DNA of 64,000 bases from Allokutzneria multivorans (GCF_039537405.1 NZ_BAABAL010000008.1:248001-312000), one strand, 5' to 3'; positions 34,276-43,072 are shown, numbered from the stretch's first letter. Notes: generated from the letters alone by a model not told the origin. Program-made: numbers and translations.

Positions 34276-36407
34276 TGAGCAGGCTGTACGAACTGCTACC
34301 GGCGGTGCACCGGAGCAAGGACGAGGAACTCGGGTTCCCGCTGCGGGAACTGCTCGGCGTCATCGAGGAGCAGGCGCGGCTGATCGGGGCGGACCTCGAC
34401 CAGCTCTACGACAACTGGTTCATCGAGACCTGCCAGGACTGGATCGCGCCCTACATCGGCGATCTGGTCGGTTACCGGCCGCTCGAAGGCCCGGGTGAGG
34501 AGGGGCCGCCCGGGTTGATCTCCGCGCTCGCCCCGCGACGGGACATCGCGAACACGATCGCCAACCGCCGCCGCAAGGGAAGCCTCGCGCTCCTCGAACA
34601 ACTCGCGCTCGACGTGGCCGCCTGGCCCGCCCGCGCGGTCGAGTTCTACCGACTGCTGAGCCAAACCCAGCCCGTGCGGCTGTACGGCACCGATGCCGGG
34701 ATGAACGCGGTGCGCCGCCGCCGGGGCCGCCTGGCGGACCTGCGCGACGGTGACGCGCTCGACCGGCTCTCCGGCGGGAGAACGCTGCACGCCGGGCTGT
34801 CCGGTCCGTTCGACGAGCTGAGCCACACCGTCGAGGTGTCGCGGTCGTCCTCGCGGCGTCGGCAGGGGCGCACGAACATCCCCAACGTCGGCGTGTTCCT
34901 GTGGCGGCTGCGCCCGTACTCCGTCACAGACGCTCCGGCGAACTGTGAGGAGCGCAAGAGCGCCACCTACACGTTCTCCATTCTGGGCAACGAAATCCCC
35001 CTGATGACCAAGCCTGTGCCCGAACCACCTGTTCTGCACATCGCCGCCGAGGACAACGTGCCGACGTTCATCCGCAGGCGCGCGTTCGAAGAGCGCACAG
35101 CGGACTACTACGGCGAGGGCAAGAGCCTGTGCATCTGGCGTGGAGATCAGGAAGACCCGGTGCCGTTGAGCGCGATCGTGCCCGCGAACCTCAGCGGCGA
35201 CGGCTACCGGCCGAAGCCGGGACAGGTGGCCGTCGATCCCGAGCTCGGCCGGTTCGTCTTCGGCGGGCGCCCACCGGACTCCGGGGTGTGGGTGACATAC
35301 CACCACGGCTTCTCGGCGGACATCGGCGGGGGTGAGTACCACCGGGAACTCAGTACCGGTGACGCGGAGGTCTACTCCGTCGGCGGTGACGGGGGTCATC
35401 GGCGGATCATGGACGCGGTCGTCAGGTGGTACCGCGAACGCGAGGAGCACCCGCACGCGATCATCGAGATCTGCGACAACGGTGCCTACCAGGAGCAGAT
35501 CGATCTCGACGTGCGTCCCGGCGAACGGCTCGTCCTCCGCGCCGCACAGGGGAAGCGGCCGGTTCTGCGGCTGCTCGACTGGTACAGCAACCGGCCCGAC
35601 GCGCTGCGGATCAGCGGACCCGAGTGCCCGCCGGAGGACGCGGACTGCTGTGCCAAGCCCGAGGTCGTGCTCGACGGGCTCGTGATCACCGGGCGCAGCG
35701 TGTGCGTGAGCGGATGGCTGGGCAGGGTCCAGATCCGGCACTGCACGCTGGTGCCGGGCTGGTCGCTGGACCAGCGCTGTGAACCCGCGTTCGAAGAGGA
35801 ACCCAGTCTCGAACTCGTGGACACGACCGCGTGCACGCAGATCGAGCACAGCGTCCTCGGCACGATCCGGGTGAACCAGAACGAGGTCAGCACCGAGCCG
35901 CTGCCGATCTTCCTGTCCGACAGCGTGCTCGACGCGACCGCCACGCACCTGGACGCGCTCACCGCGCCGCAGGACTGCCACGCGCACGCCGTGTTCAGCG
36001 CGGCACGGTCCACTGTGGTCGGTCGGATACGAACGCACCAGATCGGCTTGGTGGACAACAGCGTTCTGCTCGGCGAAGTGTGCGTCGCGCGCAGGATGGA
36101 CGGCTGCATCCGGTTCAGCTGGGTGGAGCCGGGCTCGCGCACACCACGACGGCACGAGTGCCAGCCGGAGACGACAGAGTCCGTCGGGAGACTGCGTCCG
36201 CGTTTCACCAGCCTGCGCTACGGCCAACCGGGGTACGCGCAGCTGGCGCTCGACTGCTCCGAGGAGGTCCGGCGAGGCGCCGACGACGGCTCCGAGATGG
36301 GCGCGTTCCACGACCTGTTCCAGCCGCAGCGCGAGGACAACCTGCGCGCCCGGATCGACGAGTTCACACCGGCCGGCTGCGACGCCGGACTCTTCTTCGT
36401 TTCCTAG
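34275..36407 (+). CDS. Tail protein I-like protein fused to beta-helix domain
   Basis: 710 residues from ATG 34275 (TGATG). The N-terminal ~80 residues match phage tail protein I: MSRLYELLPAVHRSKDEE, LGFPLRELLGVIEEQARLI, then IETCQDWIAPYIGDLVGY. Residues about 100-380 form a middle region ending in GHRRIMDAVVRWYRERE. From about 395 a repeating short-strand pattern (HAIIEICDNGAYQEQIDLDV, then VVLDGLVITGR, VQIRHCTLVPG and IEHSVLGTIRVNQ) reads as a right-handed beta-helix, as in tail spikes and carbohydrate-active fibres. It is rich in Cys. No separate fibre gene is evident, so this may be the surface-binding part (inference). Confidence 0.75.
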   Translation: MSRLYELLPAVHRSKDEELGFPLRELLGVIEEQARLIGADLDQLYDNWFIETCQDWIAPYIGDLVGYRPLEGPGEEGPPGLISALAPRRDIANTIANRRRKGSLALLEQLALDVAAWPARAVEFYRLLSQTQPVRLYGTDAGMNAVRRRRGRLADLRDGDALDRLSGGRTLHAGLSGPFDELSHTVEVSRSSSRRRQGRTNIPNVGVFLWRLRPYSVTDAPANCEERKSATYTFSILGNEIPLMTKPVPEPPVLHIAAEDNVPTFIRRRAFEERTADYYGEGKSLCIWRGDQEDPVPLSAIVPANLSGDGYRPKPGQVAVDPELGRFVFGGRPPDSGVWVTYHHGFSADIGGGEYHRELSTGDAEVYSVGGDGGHRRIMDAVVRWYREREEHPHAIIEICDNGAYQEQIDLDVRPGERLVLRAAQGKRPVLRLLDWYSNRPDALRISGPECPPEDADCCAKPEVVLDGLVITGRSVCVSGWLGRVQIRHCTLVPGWSLDQRCEPAFEEEPSLELVDTTACTQIEHSVLGTIRVNQNEVSTEPLPIFLSDSVLDATATHLDALTAPQDCHAHAVFSAARSTVVGRIRTHQIGLVDNSVLLGEVCVARRMDGCIRFSWVEPGSRTPRRHECQPETTESVGRLRPRFTSLRYGQPGYAQLALDCSEEVRRGADDGSEMGAFHDLFQPQREDNLRARIDEFTPAGCDAGLFFVS

Positions 36408-36418
36408 GGGGACCTCCG

Positions 36419-37861
36419 ATGCACGGCGACTTCTCTCGGTCGACCTTCGACCGCAGCAAGCACCACTCCGGGGTGCTGGCCCAGCAGGGCCGGGTCAACC
36501 TCGACGCTGACCTCAACGAGCAGGCCGCGATCCAGCAGCACCTGCTGCGCATGGTCGTCGCGGACGTGGTCGGGCAGCACGGCGGCCCGGCGGCGAGCCT
36601 CGGCTTCGAGGTCAAGCTGCCGACGCAACCCGTGTCACGCAACGACTTCACCATCACCAAGGGGCGGTACTACGTCGACGGCTCGCCCGCCGAGAACGAC
36701 GAGGACACGACGTTCTGGACCCAGCCGGAGCGCTACCTCGACCGGGTGGCCGACGCCGAGGAACTGCCCTCCGACAAGGCTTTCCTGGTCTACCTGAAGG
36801 TCTGGGACCGGATGGTGAGCTCCGTGCAGGACCCCGCTCTGCGCGAGGTCGCGCTCGGCGACCTCGCCCCGGACACCTCCGTGCGCGGCAAGGTGAGCTG
36901 GCAGGTGATCGCGACGCCACAGCTGCCCGGCGGCACGAAGTTCGACGAGATCACCGCGGACGTGCGCGCGAAGGTGCTGGCGGAGTGGGAGGCTTGGCGC
37001 AAGCGCGACGAGCAGCTCTACCGACGCCTCAAGGTCAGCGCGAAAACCCCTAACGACGCCAAGGAAAACCCGTGCAGCGCCGCGCCCGACGCGCGCTACC
37101 GCGGCCTGGAGAACCAGCTGTACCGGGTGGAGATCCACCGGGGCGGCGAGGTCGGCAACACCGACGCGCTCGCGAACCAGCCGACCTTCACCTGGTCTCG
37201 GGACAACGGTTCCGTCGTGTTCCCGGTGGCCGCCGTGTCCGGGGAGAAGGTCCGGCTCGCCTCGGCCGGCCGCGACCACAAGCTCGACCTCGACGTCGGT
37301 GACTGGGTCGAGTTCGTCGACGACGCCTACGCGGTGCGCGGGCGGTCCGAGTCGCTGCTCCAGGTCGAGTCGATCGACGCGGAACGCCAGTGGATCACGC
37401 TCAGCGGCCCGCCCCGCGCGACCCGGCGCACCCTGCACCCGTTCCTGCGGCGGTGGGACCAGCGCCCCGAGGAGAAGCCGAAGGACGGCTCCTCCGGGCC
37501 CTACCGGGCCGACGACAACGCGATCACCCTGGTCGAGGGCGAGTGGATCGAGCTGGAGGACGGCATCCGGATCATGTTCGAGCCCGACGGCAGCTACACC
37601 ACCGGGGACCACTGGCTGATCCCCGCGCGCACTCTGCTCGGCGACGTGCAGTGGCCCCAAGACCCTTCCGGGCCCGCGTACGTGCCCGCGCACGGCGTGA
37701 CCTACCACTACGCACCGCTGGCGTTCGTGCCGATGACCGGCGCTCAGCTGGACTACCGCAAGCAGTTCGCGGGCCGGGCCGAGGACGTCACCCCGGCGGC
37801 TCCCGTCGCCGAGCCCGCCGAGCCTGCCGAGCCCGCCAAGCGCTCCCGGAAGCCCGCCTGA
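36419..37861 (+). CDS. DUF6519-family eCIS-associated protein
   Basis: 480 residues from ATG 36419, with a G-rich ribosome binding site (GGGGGA) upstream; a longer frame from 35831 runs inside the tail-I gene. The N-terminus HGDFSRSTFDRSKHHSGV, then LAQQGRVNLDADLNEQAAIQ, is the DUF6519 signature. Later segments alternate beta strands (WVEFVDDAY, ITLVEGEWIELEDGIRIMFE). It ends in a short Pro/Glu/Ala repeat (PAEPAEPAEPAKRS). Members sit next to tail-I genes in eCIS loci; they may build outer baseplate or fibre parts. Function unproven. Confidence 0.72.
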   Translation: MHGDFSRSTFDRSKHHSGVLAQQGRVNLDADLNEQAAIQQHLLRMVVADVVGQHGGPAASLGFEVKLPTQPVSRNDFTITKGRYYVDGSPAENDEDTTFWTQPERYLDRVADAEELPSDKAFLVYLKVWDRMVSSVQDPALREVALGDLAPDTSVRGKVSWQVIATPQLPGGTKFDEITADVRAKVLAEWEAWRKRDEQLYRRLKVSAKTPNDAKENPCSAAPDARYRGLENQLYRVEIHRGGEVGNTDALANQPTFTWSRDNGSVVFPVAAVSGEKVRLASAGRDHKLDLDVGDWVEFVDDAYAVRGRSESLLQVESIDAERQWITLSGPPRATRRTLHPFLRRWDQRPEEKPKDGSSGPYRADDNAITLVEGEWIELEDGIRIMFEPDGSYTTGDHWLIPARTLLGDVQWPQDPSGPAYVPAHGVTYHYAPLAFVPMTGAQLDYRKQFAGRAEDVTPAAPVAEPAEPAEPAKRSRKPA

Positions 37862-37862
37862 G

Positions 37863-39338
37863 GTGTCCGGCGACCGCGAACACGTGACGAGGGCGCCGCA
37901 GATCGTCCACGACGTTCTGCGGACGCCGGGCCTTCCGCTGGAGGACACGGCCCGCCAGGTGATGGAAGCGCGCCTGGGCAAGGACTTCAGCCAGGTCCGC
38001 GTGCACACCGACCAGCAGGCCGCCGACTCCGCCGGAGCCGTGGGAGCGAACGCCTACACCGTGGGCGACCACATCGCGTTCGCTCCCGGCCAGTACCGCC
38101 CCGGCTCCGCAGCGGGCGATCGCCTGCTGGCGCACGAACTGACGCACGTGGTCCAGCACCGCGGCGCCCTCCCACCGTCCGACCTGGAGATCGGCGCCGA
38201 ACACCACGGCACCGAGTACCAAGCCGACGCGGTGTCGCGTGGAACCGAGTGCGGTCACATCGCCGCCCACCGGCCGGTCGTGGCCCGCCAGGTCGCGTCC
38301 ACGTGGGGCTCGGCCTACGGCGGCAAGGAACCGGGCAACTACCAGGCGGTCAAGAAGGGCATCGACCCGCTGACCCCGTCCAGCCAACCGGTCGCTGGCC
38401 GCAAGTACACGGGGACACGAGTGGGCGTGGTCGTGGCGCCGGCCGCGGCCGTCCGGTCGAAGCCGGGCGCCGAAGGCAAGCACAAGTTCCTCCTGCCGCC
38501 CGGGCGGAAGGTGCTCGTCGGACCGGCGGAGAACGGGTTCCTGCAGCTGCGCGCCCTTCCCGATCTCAAGAAGGCGAAGGGCTGGATCGAGGAGAGCGCC
38601 GTGGACGTCCAGGGGCTCCCGCCGGTGACCGAGCGCGAGCTCACCCTGATCGATCCGAAATGGAAGGAGAAGGCGGTCGGCAACGCGCCGAAGTCGATGG
38701 GCGAGGCCGACGTCACCGCCAAGGTCCTCAGCTACCTCGACAAGATGAACGAGGCGTTCGACCTGCTCCAGATCGACGTGATCGAGACGAGGGCGGTGTT
38801 CGTCGCCAACGCGCTGGTCGAGTCCTGGGCGCTCAGCAGGTTCACCGAGGCCCAGTCGCGGCCCCAGGCCTTCGCGGACGACCCCACCAAGCTCGGCACC
38901 GACCGGGCGTTCTTCGAGCTCCAGTACCCGAAGAGCAGGCCGGTGCGGAAGGAGATCAATCCGACCGAGGAGACGGACCCGAAGAAGAACAGGTGGGACT
39001 TCCGAGGCCGCGGGGCCGTCCAGGTCACCGGCCGGGGCAACTACCTCCAGACGATCGCCGTCCTCGACCGCGCGGCCGAGCAGTACCGCGCCGAGGGCGA
39101 CACCGCGGCGGCGGACCGCTGCCAGGCCGCGGTCGACGCGATCAAGGCGGACCCGAGGGAGGCGGCCAGGCCCGAGCACGCCTTCCTGTTCTCGGCCGCC
39201 TTCTTCAAGGCCAAGCACGGTGATCGCACGGGCAAGGACTACTCCTTCATGGGCACCGTGCAGCCCGAGAAGGTCCAGAAGGACGCCTTCCTAGAACGCG
39301 CGCTGAAGGTGTTCGGAGACACCGCCGACTGGATCTAG
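37863..39338 (+). CDS. DUF4157-SH3-GH19 protein: probable eCIS cargo peptidoglycan/chitin hydrolase
   Basis: 491 residues from GTG 37863. Three parts are visible. (1) DUF4157 leader, residues about 18-98: EDTARQVMEARLGKDFSQVR, then VHTDQQAADSAG, and HELTH at 91-95. (2) An SH3-like module near 180-265 (PAAAVRSKPGAEGKHKFLLP, then GFLQLRALPDLKKAKGWIEE). (3) A GH19 lysozyme/chitinase-type domain, about 280-491: FVANALVESWALSRFTEAQ gives catalytic Glu320 with a second acidic candidate Glu329, and RGRGAVQVTGRGNY at 381-394 is the family signature. It would cut peptidoglycan or chitin glycosidic bonds. Last gene of the cluster; its stop overlaps the convergent aldo/keto reductase by 4 bp. Confidence 0.85.
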   Translation: MSGDREHVTRAPQIVHDVLRTPGLPLEDTARQVMEARLGKDFSQVRVHTDQQAADSAGAVGANAYTVGDHIAFAPGQYRPGSAAGDRLLAHELTHVVQHRGALPPSDLEIGAEHHGTEYQADAVSRGTECGHIAAHRPVVARQVASTWGSAYGGKEPGNYQAVKKGIDPLTPSSQPVAGRKYTGTRVGVVVAPAAAVRSKPGAEGKHKFLLPPGRKVLVGPAENGFLQLRALPDLKKAKGWIEESAVDVQGLPPVTERELTLIDPKWKEKAVGNAPKSMGEADVTAKVLSYLDKMNEAFDLLQIDVIETRAVFVANALVESWALSRFTEAQSRPQAFADDPTKLGTDRAFFELQYPKSRPVRKEINPTEETDPKKNRWDFRGRGAVQVTGRGNYLQTIAVLDRAAEQYRAEGDTAAADRCQAAVDAIKADPREAARPEHAFLFSAAFFKAKHGDRTGKDYSFMGTVQPEKVQKDAFLERALKVFGDTADWI

Positions 39339-40297
39339 CGCGCGTCGAGCTCGGTCGCGGTGTCGCCGAAGACGAACGGGCTCCTCTCGCACTCCGCGAT
39401 GAAGTCGGCGGGGAACCCGCGCTCGAACTCCACCGCCGAGTCCAGCCGTCGCATCGCCTCGTCGGGCAGCGCGATGCTGACGGCGGTCTCGGTGATCTGC
39501 TCGGCGTTGCGGGCTCCGACGAGCGGCAACACCGACGGCGACTTCCGCCTCAGCCACGCGAGTGCCACTTGGGACGGTGTCGCGTTGATCTCCGCCGCGA
39601 CCGAGCGGACCGCGTCGAGCGCGGCGTGCTCGCGGGTGGAGAGCTTCGCGGGGTCGACTCGGCGGGCCGCCGCGCCGGAGAGCAGACCCGAGGCGAGCGG
39701 ACTCCATGCCGTCACGCTGAGACCGAGTACCTCGGCCATGGGCAGCAGTTCCCGTTCGGCGTCGCGCCGCACCAGGTTGTAGGGGATCTGCAGGCCGGAG
39801 AACGGCGTCCAGTCCCGCCACTCCGCGAGCGTGTTCGCGCGGCTCACCACCCACGCGGGCGCGTCGGAGATACCGACGTAGAGGATCTTGCCCGCGCGGA
39901 CCTCGTCGTCCAGCGCGCGCATCGTCTCTTCCAGCGGCGTGTGCCGATCCCAGATGTGCACCCAGTACACGTCGATGTGGTCCGTGCGCAGGCGTCGCAG
40001 GCTCCGCTCCAGGGACAGCCGCAGGTTCTTGCGGTGGTTGCCCGCGCCGTTCGGGTCGGCCGCGTCGCGCGACAACGTGTACTTCGTGCCAATGACGAAG
40101 CGGTCGCGCCGCTCGATCGCCGCGCCGAGCAGGCTCTCGCTCTCCCCGTAGGCCGAAGCCGTGTCGAGGAAGTTGCCGCCCGCGTCGGCGAACGCGGCGA
40201 TCGTCTCCCGCGCCCGGTCGAGGTCGTCGAAGGTCATCGTGCCGAGCACGAGTTCGGACACGCGCAGGCCGGTCCGGCCGAACAGTCGGTAACGCAT
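39335..40297 (-). CDS. Aldo/keto reductase
   Basis: 320 residues from ATG 40297. It has the AKR TIM-barrel motifs: LGTMTFDDLDRARETI, GGNFLDTASAYGESESLLGA (catalytic D and Y), then FVIGTKYTLSRDAADPNGAG (catalytic K), LSLERSLRRLRTDHIDVYWV, and PLVGARNAEQITET near the nucleotide end. NADP(H)-dependent reduction of aldehydes or ketones; substrate unknown. It is convergent with the last eCIS gene and overlaps it by 4 bp. Confidence 0.93.
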   Translation of the reverse strand: MRYRLFGRTGLRVSELVLGTMTFDDLDRARETIAAFADAGGNFLDTASAYGESESLLGAAIERRDRFVIGTKYTLSRDAADPNGAGNHRKNLRLSLERSLRRLRTDHIDVYWVHIWDRHTPLEETMRALDDEVRAGKILYVGISDAPAWVVSRANTLAEWRDWTPFSGLQIPYNLVRRDAERELLPMAEVLGLSVTAWSPLASGLLSGAAARRVDPAKLSTREHAALDAVRSVAAEINATPSQVALAWLRRKSPSVLPLVGARNAEQITETAVSIALPDEAMRRLDSAVEFERGFPADFIAECERSPFVFGDTATELDAR

Positions 40298-40384
40298 GCC
40301 GACAGCCTGCGTCCCCGCACGCCGCCCAGGGAGGCCCTCTCAGGGACCCCCACTCCCCGAATGACTCCTTCAGGTACCTCAACT

Positions 40385-40405
40385 CCCTGAATGAGTCATT
40401 CAGGG
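40385..40405. repeat. Dispersed palindrome CCCTGAATGA-G-TCATTCAGGG
   Basis: A 21-bp perfect palindrome (10-bp arms, single central base) in the divergent region between the aldo/keto reductase and the I36 gene, with a degenerate copy just before it (about 40356-40374). The same core occurs twice at 62106-62154. Its presence between divergent genes argues against a simple terminator. Confidence 0.65.
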
Positions 40406-40575
40406 ATCTCTGTTATTGGATGAGCCGGCCGCCGCGTCGCTCCACGAAAACGTTGAGGCGAACCAGCGCGAGGCCGGGACTTTCGCTCGTCATCGCCTGC
40501 GGGGACCGCGCAGGCCGCGTCCGCGTGGATAGCGTCGCCGAGCAAGTGATCAGCGAATGCGATGGGGGAGCACCG

Positions 40576-40920
40576 ATGCGGAGAGCACTGGCGATCGGCC
40601 TGGCGCTGGCGTTCGTCGTCGGCGGGAACGCGGCCGCGCACGCGGCGGTCGCGGGCTACGAGACCTGCCCGGCGGGCAAGGTCTGCGTCTACGAGCGCTG
40701 GCACGGAACGGGACCGCGCTGGGACGTTCCTGGCTGCGGGTGGTGGGAGCTGCCGAGCTGGATCAGGAACGAGGTGTCGTCCGTGCGCACGCACGGCAAC
40801 GCCATGAGCCTGCTCGACGTCGCCAACGGCGAGATCGTCGGCAGGGTCCGCGCGCACACCGCGACCAACCTCGCGTCCTGGGAGAACGAGCGCGCCGACA
40901 AGGTCCACGTCGAGTGCTGA
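40576..40920 (+). CDS. Small secreted protein of the peptidase inhibitor I36 type
   Basis: 114 residues from ATG 40576, with GGGGGAG upstream. A Sec signal (MRRALAIGLALAFVVGG, cleavage near AAHA) precedes a mature domain of about 90 residues with the CPAGKVCVYERWHGTGPRW pattern and NEVSSVRTHGNAM of the I36/crystallin-like fold; four cysteines in the mature part fit two disulfides. I36 members include Streptomyces metalloprotease inhibitors. A small GC hairpin (40921-40937) follows immediately and may terminate transcription. Confidence 0.75.
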   Translation: MRRALAIGLALAFVVGGNAAAHAAVAGYETCPAGKVCVYERWHGTGPRWDVPGCGWWELPSWIRNEVSSVRTHGNAMSLLDVANGEIVGRVRAHTATNLASWENERADKVHVEC

Positions 40921-40961
40921 TCCCCTCACACGGGGGAACGCGGCGAACCTAGACTCGGCGC

Positions 40962-41789
40962 GTGCCGGACAACGCGCTGGGAACGTTCCTGAGGGCCAGG
41001 CGGGAGGCGACCGCGCCCGAGGACCCCGAGCCAGGGCCGCGCCGCACCCCGGGGTTGCGCCGCTCGGAGCTGGCCGCGGCGGCCAACATCAGCGTGGAGT
41101 ACCTGACCCGCCTGGAGCGCGGCAGCGACCGCAGGCCCTCCGCCCAGGTCCTCGGAGCCCTCGCGGACGTGTTGAGCCTCGGACCGGACGAGCGCGTGCA
41201 CCTGCACCGCCTCGCCAAGATCGCCGACGGCTCGTTCTGTTGCCAAGCCGCCGAGCCCGAGCCGTTGCGGCCGACGGTGCGCGCGCTGCTCGACCAACTG
41301 GACCTGGCCTTCGTCGCGGCGGCGCACGGCGATCTGCTGGCGTGGAGCGACGGCTTCGGTGAGCTGGCGAGCGCGGTCGGCCTCCTCCGAGAGAAGAACC
41401 TCGCGCGGTTCGTCTTCACCGATCCCCGAGCGCGCGCGTGCTTCCCGGACTGGGACCGCGTCGCCGACGGGCAGGCAGCCGCCCTGCGCGCGGCAGCGGA
41501 TCTCGGGGACCTCCACGCCGCGGCCCTCGCCGAAGAGCTGTCGATCACGGCGGGCGCGGAGTTCAGCCGCCGCCACGCCGACGCGGGCGCGCTCCCGGAG
41601 CTGACGGGTGTCGAGCGGTGGTACCACCCGGAACGCGGAGAACTCCGCATGGCTTACGAGAACCTGGTACTGCCCGGTACCGAGGACCAGCGCTTGGTGG
41701 CCTACGTGAACCTAGGCGAACGCCCCGTGGGCGAGATCACTTCCCCGCCGGGGCACCGCGACTCGGTACCCAGGCCCACCATGACCTAA
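40962..41789 (+). CDS. XRE-family regulator with MmyB-like ligand domain
   Basis: 275 residues from GTG 40962. The helix-turn-helix (about 3-75) includes LGTFLRARREATAP, RRTPGLRRSELAAAANISVE and YLTRLERGSDRRPSAQVLGA. The rest follows the MmyB-like ligand-binding plan: DLLAWSDGFGELAS, NLARFVFTDPRARACFPDWD and LTGVERWYHPERGELRMAYE near the end. This is a very common actinomycete regulator class with unknown ligands. It precedes the polyamine operon by 58 bp on the same strand, so control of those genes is possible. Confidence 0.9.
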   Translation: MPDNALGTFLRARREATAPEDPEPGPRRTPGLRRSELAAAANISVEYLTRLERGSDRRPSAQVLGALADVLSLGPDERVHLHRLAKIADGSFCCQAAEPEPLRPTVRALLDQLDLAFVAAAHGDLLAWSDGFGELASAVGLLREKNLARFVFTDPRARACFPDWDRVADGQAAALRAAADLGDLHAAALAEELSITAGAEFSRRHADAGALPELTGVERWYHPERGELRMAYENLVLPGTEDQRLVAYVNLGERPVGEITSPPGHRDSVPRPTMT

Positions 41790-41847
41790 AGTTCTCCGGC
41801 GGCGCGGCCTACGAGGCCCCCCGAGTGACTGGAGATCAACAAGCGGA

Positions 41848-43029
41848 ATGTCCGAGAGCCTTGCCACCGCGGTAGCTGCGGAGAAGACGAACGACCCCAG
41901 TGCCCGCATCAGGCGTTTCCTGGACACCCACCGCCCGTCGACCCCTTGCCTGGTCCTCGATCTCGACGTGGTCGAGCACAACTACCGGACGCTGCGAGAC
42001 GCGCTCCCGGACGCGCGGATCTTCTACGCCGTCAAGGCGAACCCGCACCCCGAGGTCGTCCGCCTGCTCGTCGAGCTCGGCGCGTGCTTCGACGTCGCCA
42101 GCACCGGCGAGATCGACCTGTGCCTGGCCCAGGGAGCGGCGCCGGAGGCGATCTCCTACGGCAACACCATCAAGAAGGCAGCCGACATCGCGTACGCGTT
42201 CGAACGCGGTGTCCGGCTCTTCGTGCTGGACAGCGCCCAGGACGTGCGGCACCTCGCCGAGCACGCGCCCGGTGCCTCGGTGTTCTGCCGCGTGCTGGTG
42301 GAGGCCGACGGCGCGCGCACGCCCTTCGGCAAGAAGTTCGGCTGCGCCCCGGACATGGCGGTCGAGCTGCTGCGCGAGGCGGGGGAGCGCGGGCTCGACG
42401 TGCGCGGGATCTCCTTCCACGTCGGCTCGCAGCACGTCGACCCCGCCGCGTGGGAGCTGGGCATCACCCGCGCCGCGCAGATCGCCGGGGCCGGAGTTCC
42501 AGTTGGGCTGGTGAACCTCGGCGGCGGTTTCCCGTCGGTCTACACCGAAGCGGTGCCCGCGCTCGCCGAGTACGCGGCGGTGATCGAACGCGCGCTGGAC
42601 CGCCACTTCCCGGGAGCCCGCCCCGAACTGATCATCGAGCCGGGCCGCGCCCTCGTCGGCGACGCCGGGATGATCCGCTCCGAGGTCGTCCTGGTCTCCA
42701 GGAAGTCGGTCGAGGACACCCACCGCTGGGTCTACCTCGACATCGGCCGCTACAACGGCATGGCGGAGTGCGAGGGCGAGGCGATCGCCTACGAACTGCG
42801 TACCGAACGGGACGGCGGACCTGATGGGCCCGTGGTCATCGCGGGGCCGACCTGCGACGGCGACGACGTGCTCTACCAGCGCACCGCATATCGCTTGCCG
42901 CTCGCGCTCGTCGCGGGCGACCATGTCGACATCCCGTGCACCGGCGCCTACACGGCGAGCTATTCCTCGGTGTCCTTCAACGGTTTTCCGCCCCTGACGA
43001 CGCATGTCATCGGGGCGAAGCAGAGCTAG
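41848..43029 (+). CDS. PLP-dependent type III decarboxylase (ornithine/lysine decarboxylase family)
   Basis: 393 residues. Fold type III markers: PLP Schiff-base lysine in FYAVKANPHPE (Lys63), FDVASTGEIDLCLAQG, ISFHVGSQHVDPAAWE, VNLGGGFPSVYTE (phosphate-binding Gly loop), IIEPGRALVGDAG and IAGPTCDGDDV (active-site Cys as in ornithine decarboxylase). With speD and speE immediately downstream, ornithine to putrescine is the likely reaction; lysine to cadaverine cannot be excluded. A G/A-rich region precedes the speD start 43 bp later. Confidence 0.9.
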   Translation: MSESLATAVAAEKTNDPSARIRRFLDTHRPSTPCLVLDLDVVEHNYRTLRDALPDARIFYAVKANPHPEVVRLLVELGACFDVASTGEIDLCLAQGAAPEAISYGNTIKKAADIAYAFERGVRLFVLDSAQDVRHLAEHAPGASVFCRVLVEADGARTPFGKKFGCAPDMAVELLREAGERGLDVRGISFHVGSQHVDPAAWELGITRAAQIAGAGVPVGLVNLGGGFPSVYTEAVPALAEYAAVIERALDRHFPGARPELIIEPGRALVGDAGMIRSEVVLVSRKSVEDTHRWVYLDIGRYNGMAECEGEAIAYELRTERDGGPDGPVVIAGPTCDGDDVLYQRTAYRLPLALVAGDHVDIPCTGAYTASYSSVSFNGFPPLTTHVIGAKQS

Positions 43030-43072
43030 CTCCAGCCGGAGTCCGCTGGGAGATTTCAGGGAGGTTGAGTAG

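Noticed and set aside
14301..39338. Prophage
   Set aside because: Tail-like genes only; no capsid, portal, terminase, integrase or attachment repeats, and the AAA+ ATPase plus DUF4255 pair is characteristic of eCIS.
14301..39338. Type VI secretion system
   Set aside because: Single sheath of gp18 type, no TssJLM membrane complex, no ClpV; the baseplate is phage/eCIS-like.
39335..40382. Overlapping alternative frame over the aldo/keto reductase
   Set aside because: It lacks AKR motifs and reads as Arg/Ala/Gly-rich filler; the AKR frame has all catalytic residues.
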